From: Desulfobacteraceae bacterium
GTDB lineage: Bacteria; Desulfobacterota; Desulfobacteria; Desulfobacterales; Desulfobacteraceae
Assembly: GCA_016743945.1 (NCBI GenBank)
Contig: JADGFI010000001.1
Span: 583,901-647,900 of the forward strand
Length of the DNA stretch: 64,000 nucleotides
Direction: 5' to 3'
The position numbers were made by a program, and so were the translations under genes. This document shows positions 1-10,735 of this stretch, one piece after another. The stretch's first letter is position 1. Each line of letters starts with the position of its first letter. Below the pieces are notes generated by a model that saw only the letters and a program-made list of their open reading frames with translations, made no database searches and was not told the origin of the DNA.

Positions 1-902
1 GCTTTGAGCAGAGCCAGGGCCTCTCCGATTTCAGGTCTTCGTTCAAGCAGTTGGGAGGGAAGGATATCGGGAATAAAAGGGGGTATCCGCTGCAAGTTCA
101 GAGGCTGGCCACTTTGGATTTCCAGGGGGAGCTGTCCCATGAGGATACTCAGGGCATTTTCAGCGTTAACAATAGCGCGTTCATACTTGGGAATTGAGCC
201 TGCTGCGATGGCTGTTTGGATCTGGGCCTGATTTACATCAATTTCAGGGATAATGCCTTTGTTAAAACGCAGTTGGATGATCCCAAGGCTTTTGGTCCGG
301 GAAAGAAGGGTTTCCTGGGAGATGGTCAACCGCTGGTGGTAATCGAGCAAGAGATAATAGGTACTGACCACGTCCGTAATCAAGCCAATTTGAATAGTCC
401 GCATACCATATTTCGAGGCCAGAAGTTTTTCTTTTGCAGCCGTTGTGGATCTTTTAAATTTCCCCCAAAAATCCAGTTCCCAATTGAGCATTGGTGCAAT
501 ATAAACATTGCTGCTAGTATCCATTGAACGGGCGCCGCCATAATTTCCCGTGGACAAACCACCGCTGATGCCGATGGCAGGATATTCATCTGCCTTGTAA
601 AAGCCAAGTTCTGCTCTTGCCTGTTCAATGCTGCTCAGGGCAATCTTTGCATTTTTGTTGTTTTCAAGGGCAGTGTTGACCAGTTGAAAGAGAATGGGAT
701 CATCAAACAATTCCCACCATTTCAGGTCACTTGTGGTTTTTGCATCACCTTTGAGGGTGTTGCGAAATGTATCCGGTGTTTTGATCTGGGGAGGGGTAAA
801 ATCCGGCCCCACGGTGCATCCCTGAAAAAGAAAAGCCATGACAAGGAGGGCCATGAGAAGGCTGGCGGGGAGGACCCCGGGAAAATATTTTTTAAAGTTC
901 AT
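1..902 (-). CDS. RND efflux outer-membrane channel lipoprotein (OprM/NodT family), partial
   Basis: The gene is cut by the left edge; about 300 residues are present. Read from the ATG at 900-902 it gives a lipoprotein signal with lipobox LFQGC (Cys about residue 29), then the typical PDFTPP and WWELFDDP stretches of OprM/CusC-type channels, followed by the first TolC-like helical repeat. The family forms trimeric outer-membrane ducts that dock on RND pumps through the periplasmic adaptor. It starts 3 bases after the pump gene's stop at 906, so it is the third gene of an adaptor-pump-channel operon. The family assignment is firm; the substrate is unknown. Confidence 0.9.
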   Translation of the reverse strand, partial: MNFKKYFPGVLPASLLMALLVMAFLFQGCTVGPDFTPPQIKTPDTFRNTLKGDAKTTSDLKWWELFDDPILFQLVNTALENNKNAKIALSSIEQARAELGFYKADEYPAIGISGGLSTGNYGGARSMDTSSNVYIAPMLNWELDFWGKFKRSTTAAKEKLLASKYGMRTIQIGLITDVVSTYYLLLDYHQRLTISQETLLSRTKSLGIIQLRFNKGIIPEIDVNQAQIQTAIAAGSIPKYERAIVNAENALSILMGQLPLEIQSGQPLNLQRIPPFIPDILPSQLLERRPEIGEALALLK

Positions 903-905
903 CGT

Positions 906-3900
906 TTAAACCTCTTTTCTTTTATCACGTTTTTTTTCATACCTGCCGATTTTACCAATAAAAATAAAGAGCATGGGGTAGAAAAAGACACCCAGAAGGG
1001 TTGCCAGGGTCATTCCCCCCAAAAGGGACATCCCCATTACCTTTCTGGCCTGTGCGCCTGCTCCGGTCGCAATCACCAGGGGCAAAATGCCCAGGATAAA
1101 AGAAAAGGCTGTCATGAGAATTGGCCTAAACCGCAATCTTGCCGCCTCAAGGGCGGAATCATAGAGAGACAATCCCTCCCCAAATTTTTCATTGGCATAC
1201 TCCACAATGAGGATAGCATTTTTGGCTGCCATGCCAATGAGCATCACCAGGGAAATCTGGGCAAAGATATTGTTTTCGTAGGCCAAATCGAAGTGCCGGG
1301 CCACAAGGACGGCCAAAAATGCACCGAAAATGGCAAAGGGGGTTCCCAGAAGGATGGAGAAGGGCAGAGACCAGCTTTCATACTGGGCGGCCAGAATGAG
1401 AAAGACAAAAAGAAGGGAAAATACAAAAACTGTTGCCCCGGAACCCGCCGCCTTTTTTTCCTGGTAGGACATATTGCTCCAGGAGTAGGTCATATCCTCG
1501 GGAAGCACATCTGCTGCCACTTCTTCCAGGGCTGTCAGGGCCTGGGCCGATGTAAATCCTTTTGCCGGCCCACCGCTCAATTCAGTGGCCCGGAGCAGGT
1601 TAAACCGGTTGGTGTAGTCGGCGCCGTAAACTTCGCTGATTTTCACAAAGGCCGAGAGGGGGACAGACTTTCCCTCCCCGTTTTTGATAAAAAACAGGCC
1701 GATTTTTTTTTCATCTTCTCTGTATTCCGGCTCTGCCTGGATATAGGCCTTGTAAAGCCGGCCAAAGCGGTTGAAGTCGTTGACGTAGGCTCCTCCTAGA
1801 AATGCGCCGATGGTGGTGTACATATCATTGAGGGAAATTCCGGCTTTCAGGGCCTTATCCCGGTCAACTTCTATAAATTTTTGGGGGACACTGGGGCGAA
1901 AGGTGGTATAGATAGCCCCGATTTCCGGTCTTGCCTGGGCGGCCTGTATAAACTTAGCCGCCTGCTCACCCAGGTAGGCCGGGGTGTTTCCCCCCTTGTC
2001 CTGGAGCATCATGCTGAAACCGGAACCACTGCCAAGGCCCGGAATGGCGGGGGGGCCAAAGGCAAATACCTGGGCTTCGTTGACGTTGAAAAAAAAGTCA
2101 CGATTTAGTTCTCCCACAAGATCAGCCACTGTTTTTTTCCGTTGATTCCAGTCTTTTAGTGAGAGAAATAAAAAGCCTGAATTGGAACTCATACTGCCGG
2201 AAAGCATACTAAATCCTGTGGCTGTGGTGATATATTCCACTTCCGGATATTTCTTGATGAGTTTTTCTACCTTTTTGGTGATGGCGTCCGAGCGCTGCAG
2301 GGAAGCGGCGTCGGGGAGCTGAACATTAACAAAGAGGTATCCCATGTCCTCCGCGGGCATGAAGCCTCCGGGAAGTATTTTGCCAACCATACCGGTGCCA
2401 ACGGCTATGGCAATGATGAAAATAAGGCCCATAAATATTTTCCGGGCAAACACATGGGCAAATCCCATATAGGTTTTGGTAGAACGATCAAAAATTTTAT
2501 TAAACAGGGAGAAAAACCATCCCAGAGGCCCCCGGTAGGGTTTGGGGGGCTTGAGCAAAAGTCCGCAAAGGGCCGGGCTCAGGGTCAGGGCATTCATGGA
2601 TGAGAAAAGAACGGAAACGGCAATGGTGATGGCAAACTGCTGGTATAAGCTGCCCGTGATACCCCCCATCATTGCCACGGGTACAAAAACCGCCACCAGC
2701 ACCAGGGTGGTGGCAATGACAGGAGCGGTTACCTGTTTCATGGCAAGGTTTGTTGCCTCTTTGGCATCCATTCCCTTTGCCATATTCACCTGAACTGCTT
2801 CCACCACCACAATGGCATCATCCACCACAATACCGATGGCAAGCACCAGGCCGAGCAGGGAAAGGGTGTTGATGGTGAATCCCAATAAAGGGAAGGCCAT
2901 AAATGCCCCGAGCAAAGAGACCGGGATGGCCAGGGTAGGGATGAGGGTGGCCCGCCAGTCCTGGATAAAGATAAAGACCACCAGAATAACCAGGGCAAGC
3001 GCTATGAAAAGGGTTTCAATAATTTCCTCAATGCCCTTTGTGATGGGCAGGGTGGCGTCCAGGGATACGTCATATTTAACGCCCTTGGGAAAGGATTGGG
3101 AAAGTTCGTCCATGGCGGCTTTGGCATCTTCAGCCAATTGGACCGCATTGGAACCCGGGGCCTGGTAAAGGCCGATAATGGCACAAGATTTTTCATTGAG
3201 CCGGGTAAATGCATTATAGGATTCCACCCCTAATTCCACCCGGGCAATATGCTTGATCTTGACCTGGGAGCCGGTTTCGGTGGTTCGGATAACAATGTCG
3301 CCAAATTCTTTTTCCGACTGCAGTCGGTCGGGCAGGCGCACGGTGTAGGTGAATTCTGTTCCGGCAGGCGCTGGTTCCGCCCCAAATTTTCCGCCAGGGA
3401 CGATGATATTTTGGGCCCGGATGGCATTGATGATCTCGGGAACGGTGATGCCTAACTGGGCCAACCGGTCCGGCTTGATCCAGATGCGCATGGAATAATC
3501 AGAGGCCCCAATGACATCCACCCGTCCGATGCCCTTGATCCGGGCCAGCACATCCTTGATATTGATGAGGGCATAGTTATTTAAAAAGGTCTGGTCATAC
3601 TCCCCTGTTTCATCGGTCAGGGCCATCAGCATAAGGATATTGGGCAGGGATTTTTGAGTGGTAACCCCCATTCGGGCAACTTCTTCGGGCAGTTTGGCTG
3701 TAGCGGCCGACACCTTGTTCTGGGCAAACACCGTGTTCATATCCGGATCTGTCCCCACTTCAAAGGAAATATCGATGGACATACTGCCGTCATTGGCATT
3801 TGTGGATTTCATGTAAATCATGTTATCCACCCCGTTGATCTGCTGTTCAAGGGGGGTGGCAACGGACTGTTCCACATTGATGGCATTGGCCCCGGTGTAA

Positions 3901-4043
3901 TTGGCCCTCACCTGTACAATGGGAGGGGTGATATTGGGGTATTGTTCCATGGGAAGCCCCTTGATGGACAAGGCTCCTACAATGGTGGTTATGATAGCCA
4001 TAACAATGGCGACAATGGGCCGCCTGACAAAAAAGTTTCCCAT
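906..4043 (-). CDS. RND multidrug efflux pump, HAE1 family (AcrB/MexB-like)
   Basis: At 1045 residues it has the normal length for a hydrophobe/amphiphile RND pump in the inner membrane. The first membrane segment lies at about residues 10-28, and the two large periplasmic loops follow TM1 and TM7. The proton-relay residues are visible: the TM4 pair of aspartates in GIVVDDAIVVVE and the TM10 lysine in GMAAKNAILIVEYANE. It is therefore probably an active proton/drug antiporter. The adaptor gene ends 5 bases upstream and the channel gene follows after 3 bases, which indicates one transcript. The substrate cannot be told from sequence. Confidence 0.95.
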   Translation of the reverse strand: MGNFFVRRPIVAIVMAIITTIVGALSIKGLPMEQYPNITPPIVQVRANYTGANAINVEQSVATPLEQQINGVDNMIYMKSTNANDGSMSIDISFEVGTDPDMNTVFAQNKVSAATAKLPEEVARMGVTTQKSLPNILMLMALTDETGEYDQTFLNNYALINIKDVLARIKGIGRVDVIGASDYSMRIWIKPDRLAQLGITVPEIINAIRAQNIIVPGGKFGAEPAPAGTEFTYTVRLPDRLQSEKEFGDIVIRTTETGSQVKIKHIARVELGVESYNAFTRLNEKSCAIIGLYQAPGSNAVQLAEDAKAAMDELSQSFPKGVKYDVSLDATLPITKGIEEIIETLFIALALVILVVFIFIQDWRATLIPTLAIPVSLLGAFMAFPLLGFTINTLSLLGLVLAIGIVVDDAIVVVEAVQVNMAKGMDAKEATNLAMKQVTAPVIATTLVLVAVFVPVAMMGGITGSLYQQFAITIAVSVLFSSMNALTLSPALCGLLLKPPKPYRGPLGWFFSLFNKIFDRSTKTYMGFAHVFARKIFMGLIFIIAIAVGTGMVGKILPGGFMPAEDMGYLFVNVQLPDAASLQRSDAITKKVEKLIKKYPEVEYITTATGFSMLSGSMSSNSGFLFLSLKDWNQRKKTVADLVGELNRDFFFNVNEAQVFAFGPPAIPGLGSGSGFSMMLQDKGGNTPAYLGEQAAKFIQAAQARPEIGAIYTTFRPSVPQKFIEVDRDKALKAGISLNDMYTTIGAFLGGAYVNDFNRFGRLYKAYIQAEPEYREDEKKIGLFFIKNGEGKSVPLSAFVKISEVYGADYTNRFNLLRATELSGGPAKGFTSAQALTALEEVAADVLPEDMTYSWSNMSYQEKKAAGSGATVFVFSLLFVFLILAAQYESWSLPFSILLGTPFAIFGAFLAVLVARHFDLAYENNIFAQISLVMLIGMAAKNAILIVEYANEKFGEGLSLYDSALEAARLRFRPILMTAFSFILGILPLVIATGAGAQARKVMGMSLLGGMTLATLLGVFFYPMLFIFIGKIGRYEKKRDKRKEV

Positions 4044-4048
4044 GTGAA

Positions 4049-5215
4049 TTATTGCCCGTCCTGTTTTATGCGTTTGAATTCTTTTTCAACCGGCTTGACA
4101 ACAACCCCGTCGGCAATCTTTTGAAGGCCCTCAAAAATAATGCGTTCACCTTGGTTTACCCCTTTCCGGATCAGCCAGAGATTGTCAACCTTGGGGCCTA
4201 GTGTGACCTTTCGTTCCTGGACCGTATCCTTTTCGTCCACCACAAACACCCGGTTCATCCCCTGGAGTTCGGTGACAGCCCTCTGGGGAACCAGGATGCC
4301 CTCTTTTGCCGTGTCGATTTGTATTTTTACCTTGGCAAACTGGCCCGGTCGCAGCAGTCCTTCGGGATTGGGAAAAGAGGCCTGGACCAATATGGCACCG
4401 GTCATGGGATCTACCATGCGGTCAATGAAGGTTGGCTCTCCTTTGTGTTTGTAAATGCTGTCATCTGCTAAAATCAGTTCAAATTTACGGGCGGTTTTAT
4501 CTGTTTTTTGTTTTTCTGCCCCTGTTTCGCTTAAGAATTCTCGGGCTACCATCAAGTATTGGGTTTCTGATAGAAAAAACTCCACCAGGATATGGTCGGT
4601 ATTGGAGACGGTGTTTAGAATGATGGGATTGGGATCCTTGCCAACGAAATCTCCGGCCTTGGCCTTGGTTTTTCCGATGATGCCGGAAATGGGGGAATAA
4701 ATTTTGGTATATCCCTTTTGAATCTCAACGGCCCTCAAGTTGGCATTTGCCGCATCCAAAGCGCCTTGGGCCGCTTCGAATTGTGCTTCGGCTGCATCCA
4801 GATCGCTCTTGCTGACCGCATTTTTAGCCGCCAGGGGCCGGTATCGGTTCAGATCATTTCTGGCTTTGGTTAGGTGGGTATTGGCCTCAGCCACCAGCCC
4901 CTTCTGGGCTGCCACCTGGGCTTCAAAGGGCTGCGGATCAATGGAATAAAGGAGACTTCCCACTGTAACAACCGAGCCTTCCTGAAAATGAAGTCCCTTT
5001 AAGAATCCCTCAACCCGGGCGCGAATGGCGATGTCCTTTGCCCCATAAACCTGACCCACATAGGTTTGATAAATGGGTACCTCTTCTGATTTTGTCATGT
5101 AGACATTCACTTTCGTGGGAGGGGGTGCCTGGGTGGCCACCTCTTCCTTTTGACAGGCAGAGATCAGGCAAACAGCACACAATAAAAACAGGATGGTTTT
5201 AATTTTAGATTTCAT
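4049..5215 (-). CDS. RND periplasmic adaptor lipoprotein (AcrA/MexA-like)
   Basis: This 388-residue protein has a lipoprotein signal peptide with lipobox LISAC (Cys21), so it should be anchored in the inner membrane facing the periplasm. The order is barrel-sandwich half, alpha-hairpin (about residues 95-165, rich in Ala/Glu/Gln), second lipoyl half (YTKIYSPISGIIGKTKAKAGDFV), beta-barrel and membrane-proximal domain. It bridges the pump and outer-membrane channel encoded directly downstream. It is the first gene of the operon; the ribosome-binding site is weak. A matching regulator gene is not adjacent. Confidence 0.93.
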   Translation of the reverse strand: MKSKIKTILFLLCAVCLISACQKEEVATQAPPPTKVNVYMTKSEEVPIYQTYVGQVYGAKDIAIRARVEGFLKGLHFQEGSVVTVGSLLYSIDPQPFEAQVAAQKGLVAEANTHLTKARNDLNRYRPLAAKNAVSKSDLDAAEAQFEAAQGALDAANANLRAVEIQKGYTKIYSPISGIIGKTKAKAGDFVGKDPNPIILNTVSNTDHILVEFFLSETQYLMVAREFLSETGAEKQKTDKTARKFELILADDSIYKHKGEPTFIDRMVDPMTGAILVQASFPNPEGLLRPGQFAKVKIQIDTAKEGILVPQRAVTELQGMNRVFVVDEKDTVQERKVTLGPKVDNLWLIRKGVNQGERIIFEGLQKIADGVVVKPVEKEFKRIKQDGQ

Positions 5216-5373
5216 TCTTTTTATATCCAGGATAAGGATTTAACCAAATTTGGCTGTTAGAAAAACTTTATATTTAAGTAGGGAAAAAACGGCCTAAAGT
5301 CAAGGAGAAACTACCTGGGCTGGTTGTTGGAGCGATTATGGGGTTGAGACCCAAAAAAAGGGGGGGGGAGGAA

Positions 5374-5404
5374 GTCATTTTCACGGTGGTGGGGTGAAAA
5401 TGAC
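5374..5404 (-). terminator. hairpin downstream of leuB, possible terminator
   Basis: A perfect 11-bp inverted repeat (GTCATTTTCAC / GTGAAAATGAC) with a 9-base loop lies 45 bases after the leuB stop. On the minus strand the T-tract is not immediate: it follows only after a run of nine C residues. It may act as a weak terminator or mRNA-end structure between leuB and the efflux operon. Confidence 0.4.
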
Positions 5405-5448
5405 CCTTCTTAAAGACCAAGGTGGTGCTGGAATGGGGATGAAACTTG

Positions 5449-6552
<1,104 letters not shown>

Positions 6553-6719
6553 TTAGTAACGATTGTTAAGGGTCTATCATATAGGAATTTGGATTTTATG
6601 CAATCCTAAAATTCAGTCATTATAAAAATAATTTAGATATACTGGATTTATTCCAGGGATTAAGAGGGGAAAAATAGATTTTTATGCCACAGTCCTAACC
6701 GCGGCAGACAGGTGAAAAA

Positions 6720-6786
6720 AAATTATAAAACCAAGGCCTTTGATACAACGGATACAACGGCTGCATCGGCTGCACCGGATAAATAG
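6720..6786. repeat. short degenerate tandem repeats downstream of csp
   Basis: The motif GATACAACG occurs twice and GGCTGCA(T/C)CGG twice in a head-to-tail run between the cold-shock gene and leuB. The copies are short and imperfect. No coding potential is seen here. Confidence 0.4.
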
Positions 6787-6792
6787 TCGTTC

Positions 6793-6993
6793 TTAGATTT
6801 TTAATACTCGGGTAGCAGACAGTCCCTTGTCATTTTCCTGTGTTTCAAATTCAACCAGTTCTCCTTCGGATAGGGTTCTAAACCCCGTCATTTCAATGGC
6901 AGAGTGATGCACAAAGATGTCTTCTCCGCATTCCTGGGCAATAAAGCCAAACCCTTTTTTTGAATTAAACCACTTGATTGTTCCCTGCTGCAA
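6793..6993 (-). CDS. cold-shock domain protein (CspA family)
   Basis: This 66-residue protein is a single OB-fold cold-shock domain that binds single-stranded RNA/DNA. Both ribonucleoprotein motifs are intact: RNP1 KGFGFI and RNP2 DIFVHH, with the aromatic WFNSKKGFGF surface. The start is a TTG at 6991-6993 placed 7 bases from a perfect AAGGAGG (7001-7007 on the complementary strand), so the non-ATG start is well supported. It is monocistronic. Whether it is cold-induced or constitutive cannot be told; many bacteria carry several paralogues. Confidence 0.95.
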   Translation of the reverse strand: MQQGTIKWFNSKKGFGFIAQECGEDIFVHHSAIEMTGFRTLSEGELVEFETQENDKGLSATRVLKI

Positions 6994-7098
6994 AATTTTT
7001 CCTCCTTCCTGCTCATCTTTATATAAATAAGTAACGTATATTGTATTTGAAAAAAAGTGTGATTATTGGAGTATTATTGATTCCCATAAAATGCAAGC

Positions 7099-7134
7099 AA
7101 AAAAAAAGGAGGCTGATTTTCATCAGCCTCCTTT
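7099..7134 (-). terminator. Rho-independent terminator of qmoABC
   Basis: A perfect 13-bp stem (AAAGGAGGCTGAT / ATCAGCCTCCTTT, 7105-7117 with 7122-7134) with a 4-base loop is followed on the minus strand by a run of T residues (A-run 7099-7107 on plus). It lies 22 bases beyond the qmoC stop. Confidence 0.92.
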
Positions 7135-7156
7135 CACTAAAAAACAAACCTAACCC

Positions 7157-8356
7157 TTATTTTCTATTTCCATATTCTGCATAGGCCATGGCAGTGAGTC
7201 TGTAAACAAGATGTGCCATTTTTGAAAACGGCAGGAATGCAAACAGGTTGATGATGGCAATCAGATGCAGGTAATAAAGTGCATAGGAAATATATTCCAA
7301 ATGGGCCAGACGCGCCATTTCCGTCAGCATACCGGTCAATCCCAGGGTAAAAACAATTCCCAGGATAAACCAGTCTTTATAAGTGTTCAGCGTATCTTTA
7401 TTGCTGAGCCGGTTTTTAATCATCAGGCCGGAACCGATGACCAGAGAAACTCCGGCAATATTGGCAAGCCATTTAATGGGGTTCAGCTGTGGGTAGGGGC
7501 CGTAGTATCCGCCAAGATACATCATGAGAAAGCAAACAGATGTGACAGTGAAAAGTCCGATAAAACCATACAATACCATCATATGCGGTGTGGCACGGTC
7601 TTTATTGGTTTCACACTCGTTGAACTTGTCATGTTTGAGTACGGTTGGAATCACCCGGATCAGGGCCTGAAAGAGTTCTTTATAATTCAGGGTGGTCTTG
7701 TCAGTTTTTCCTTCTGCTACGGCATTGGCATGAATATCCACAATAAACCGTTTCAGAGCCAGCAAGAATACAATGACAGCAAAGGTGGCTGTCGGAATCA
7801 TTGTCATATCCACAAACCAGGTGGAAAAGAAATTAGAATGGGAGATGGCATGTCCGCCCCCATGGGCATTCCAGTGAAGGCGACCCCAGAGGGCATCCCC
7901 AAAGAGAACATTGAAAATTTTGGTCATGGTATCACCATAATTCATGGTGATGAAGGCCAAAAGGGCAACCCAAATGGCCGGAATGCCAATCAGGAAGGGC
8001 AGTTTTTTCGGGTCATTCACCGCCTTTGCCAGCGCCTTGGGCGTTGCATATTCGATAATGGCAGCAGAACGGACAGCCGCAAGCACGTCTCCGGGAGCAG
8101 CGCCCCTGGGGCAAAGATCTGTACAATCGCCGCAATTATGGCAAAGCCAGATATCACCGTTGGCGATCAGTTTATCTTTGAGGCCCCAGGATGCCGCGAT
8201 CATTTCTTTTCTTGGAAAAGGGCTGTTTTCCGGTGCAATGGGGCAGGCAACGGAACAGGTGGCGCATTGGTAACACTTTTTGAGTGTATCGCCGCCAAGA
8301 CCCTTTACTTGGGCAATAAACCCAAGATCTGGTTGTGCAAGATATTTTTCAGTCAT
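7157..8356 (-). CDS. qmoC: quinone-interacting membrane oxidoreductase subunit C
   Basis: QmoC is the membrane subunit of the Qmo complex that passes electrons from menaquinol towards APS reductase. The 399-residue protein combines an N-terminal HdrC-like domain with two [4Fe-4S] motifs (CYQCATCSVACP and CHNCGDCTDLCPRG, residues about 27-90) and a C-terminal cytochrome b/NarI-like part with about six membrane segments (residues 120-385). Fusion of HdrC-like and HdrE-like parts is the hallmark of QmoC. The start has GGAGG 8 bases upstream. It is the last gene of qmoABC and is followed by a strong terminator; no qmoD is seen downstream. Confidence 0.96.
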   Translation of the reverse strand: MTEKYLAQPDLGFIAQVKGLGGDTLKKCYQCATCSVACPIAPENSPFPRKEMIAASWGLKDKLIANGDIWLCHNCGDCTDLCPRGAAPGDVLAAVRSAAIIEYATPKALAKAVNDPKKLPFLIGIPAIWVALLAFITMNYGDTMTKIFNVLFGDALWGRLHWNAHGGGHAISHSNFFSTWFVDMTMIPTATFAVIVFLLALKRFIVDIHANAVAEGKTDKTTLNYKELFQALIRVIPTVLKHDKFNECETNKDRATPHMMVLYGFIGLFTVTSVCFLMMYLGGYYGPYPQLNPIKWLANIAGVSLVIGSGLMIKNRLSNKDTLNTYKDWFILGIVFTLGLTGMLTEMARLAHLEYISYALYYLHLIAIINLFAFLPFSKMAHLVYRLTAMAYAEYGNRK

Positions 8357-8392
8357 ACTAATATACCTCCATATAATTTTGCAAATTTACCC

Positions 8393-10729
8393 TTAGAATC
8401 CTTTGAAAGGGTTGGGGCCCATTTCTTCAACTTTTTCGACAAAGGCATTAATAATCCCTGGAAGTTTGTCATATTCATCAATGGCAATTTCTTCAAAGGC
8501 CACTCGTTCTTCTTCAAGGGCAAGACTTGCAAGGGCATCCCCAATCTTTTTTACCCGGACTTCGGCGAGCTCTGAGCCTTTCATAAAATGACACTGGTAA
8601 TCATCCCCATGTTTACAACCGATGAGAATAGCACCGTCAAGGCCCTGGGCCAGGGCATCTTTAATCCAGATGGTATTGACAGAACCAAGACACCTGACCG
8701 GAATAAACCGGACATTGGGTGAATAATCCATTCGGTTCATTCCCACCATATCAAGGGCAGGGAAGGCATCATTTTCGCAGACAAGGGCCAAAAATCTAAA
8801 AGGCGGCTCATCATAATCATCTTCAGAGGGGACGCCGATGGCCTTTACCTGGGAGCCGATACTGTCAATGGTATAATCGGCAAAGGTGATAATTCTCTCA
8901 GGACAGGCACCCATGCAGGTTCCGCATCTTCGACACCTTGTGGGGTTAATCTTGGGAGTTCCCTTTTCATCATCATCCAGGGCGCCAAAGGGGCACTCAA
9001 CCGTACATCTTTTGCACTGGGTACATCTCTGGAAGAAAAAATCCGGATAGGTCATGTCACCAGACCTTGGATGAACGGCCATGCCGCGGTTGGCACTTTC
9101 AATACATTGGATGGCCTTAAGCGCTGCTCCCGTTGCATCTTCAATGGACTCTTCAATGGTCATGGCCCGTCTGATGGTGCCAGCTGCATAAACGCCGGTT
9201 CTCTGGGTCTCATAAGGAAAGCAGATATAATTGGAGTCTGCATACTGACCAAAAATATCATTGTCCCGAAAGCCGGGTCCCTGTCTGTAGGCCAGGTTGA
9301 TGATGGGATCATCCTTGGTAGCCGGTACCATGCCGCCGGCAACAACAACCATGTCCGCTTTGATGGCAATATTGTCTCCCAAAAGTGTGTCTGTGGCAGT
9401 AACGGCAAGGGCGTCGCCCTGGGCAACAACTTCTGTGACCGCCCCCTTGGTCATGAAAACACCGTCATCTTGCTGCATGCTTTTGTAGAAATATTCCTGG
9501 AGTCCGGGGGTTCTCATGTGCTGATAGATTATGTAGGCTTTACCGTCTGAATAGTCATTTCGGACATACTTGGCCTGTTTGAGGGCTACCATGCTGGTAA
9601 CCGAACCGCAATATTCAAAATCCGCATCATCTTCATCCTTGCCGGGGCTCTGGATGAATACCACATTTTTTGCTTCTTTGCCGTCGGAGGGTTTGACAAT
9701 CTTTCCCTTGGCAGCAATCATTTCAAATTCATCATTGGAAACCACATCGGCAAGGTCCACGCCCAGGTGGGCAAATTCTTCGCCTTCCAGAACGGAAGGG
9801 CGCCATCCGGCTGCAAGAACCACAGCGCCATAAAGCTCTCCATTGGGATCCAATTGAAGGATATCTTCTCTTCCTTCATTGTATTCGAGATATTTGGCAT
9901 GGGCCGTTTCTGCATCCAACTCCTTGCCGGTCTCATCCACCAACATTTCTTCGGGCAGGGGAAAAGGAACATCAAAGGCAATTTTTTCTCCGGGAGTTTT
10001 AAAGGTCACCGTGAACTCACCGGGTTGGCCTGCGATACGGGCGACTATTGTATTGGTTTTGACCGTGATGTTTGAAAAGGATTCAACTTCCTGGATCATG
10101 GCGTCCACCACCGGGGTCTGGAGCGCTTCAAAGGGCTCTGCAACGGGCATCTGGCTGCGAAGCTTGCCTGCATATCCGCCCAGGGCATCCGTTTTTTCAA
10201 CAATGGTCACCTCATACCCGGTTTTAGCTGCATCAAGTGCTGCTGCCATTCCGGTTACCCCCCCCCCTAAAACAAGTATCTTCTTGGAAAAAGATTCTAA
10301 TTTATAGGGTTCGGGCAGGGTGACTTTTTCAACACTGATCATACCCATCTTGATATAGTCTTCCGCCTTCATCTGGATGGGGTCAAAATGTTCTTCATCA
10401 TCCTTCTGATCTTCGGTAAGGGCTGGATATTTTTCCCTTGAATGGGGCCATACTACTCCCTCTCGAAGATTGGCTCTTTCCACAATGCAATTATCAAATT
10501 TGAACACGTCAAAGTTTACCCGCTTGGAGCAGGCACCGATGACCATCGCATTTACCTTGCCGTCATCCACATCTTTTTGAATGAGGGCAACTCCTTCTTT
10601 GGAGCAAAGGAAAGGATGTGTGGTACAATTTACACCCTCTTCATCGGGGACATCGACCAGCGCCTCCATGTCGAGAGTATCGCCTATTCCACAGCCTGTA
10701 CATATATATACGCCGTATTTTTTATCCAT
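8393..10729 (-). CDS. qmoB: quinone-interacting membrane oxidoreductase subunit B
   Basis: The 778-residue QmoB is a cytoplasmic HdrA-like flavoprotein. It has an N-terminal cysteine segment (CTGCGIGDTLD and further cysteines to residue 45), a Rossmann FAD motif (ILVLGGGVTGMAAALDAAKTG, about residue 150), two ferredoxin-type [4Fe-4S] motifs (CTQCKRCTVECP and CRRCGTCMGACP, about residues 570-610) and a C-terminal MvhD-like domain with the cysteines of VRCLGSVN and IGCKHGDDYQC. The family is proposed to mediate electron transfer, perhaps bifurcation or confurcation, between the quinone pool and APS reductase. AGGAGG precedes the start, and qmoA ends 6 bases upstream. Confidence 0.96.
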   Translation of the reverse strand: MDKKYGVYICTGCGIGDTLDMEALVDVPDEEGVNCTTHPFLCSKEGVALIQKDVDDGKVNAMVIGACSKRVNFDVFKFDNCIVERANLREGVVWPHSREKYPALTEDQKDDEEHFDPIQMKAEDYIKMGMISVEKVTLPEPYKLESFSKKILVLGGGVTGMAAALDAAKTGYEVTIVEKTDALGGYAGKLRSQMPVAEPFEALQTPVVDAMIQEVESFSNITVKTNTIVARIAGQPGEFTVTFKTPGEKIAFDVPFPLPEEMLVDETGKELDAETAHAKYLEYNEGREDILQLDPNGELYGAVVLAAGWRPSVLEGEEFAHLGVDLADVVSNDEFEMIAAKGKIVKPSDGKEAKNVVFIQSPGKDEDDADFEYCGSVTSMVALKQAKYVRNDYSDGKAYIIYQHMRTPGLQEYFYKSMQQDDGVFMTKGAVTEVVAQGDALAVTATDTLLGDNIAIKADMVVVAGGMVPATKDDPIINLAYRQGPGFRDNDIFGQYADSNYICFPYETQRTGVYAAGTIRRAMTIEESIEDATGAALKAIQCIESANRGMAVHPRSGDMTYPDFFFQRCTQCKRCTVECPFGALDDDEKGTPKINPTRCRRCGTCMGACPERIITFADYTIDSIGSQVKAIGVPSEDDYDEPPFRFLALVCENDAFPALDMVGMNRMDYSPNVRFIPVRCLGSVNTIWIKDALAQGLDGAILIGCKHGDDYQCHFMKGSELAEVRVKKIGDALASLALEEERVAFEEIAIDEYDKLPGIINAFVEKVEEMGPNPFKGF

Positions 10730-10735
10730 GGTGAG

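Noticed and set aside
684..1799. Long plus-strand open frame of 371 codons
   Set aside because: It lies opposite the RND pump and channel genes; its product is low-complexity and matches no family, while the minus strand encodes a complete HAE1 pump.
5353..5368. A7-G9 run as phase-variation tract
   Set aside because: It lies between genes, not in a reading frame or promoter spacer that can be identified, so switching is not supported.
7265..8575. Plus-strand open frame of 436 codons
   Set aside because: It is antisense to qmoC and the qmoB end, which have intact Fe-S motifs and ribosome-binding sites.
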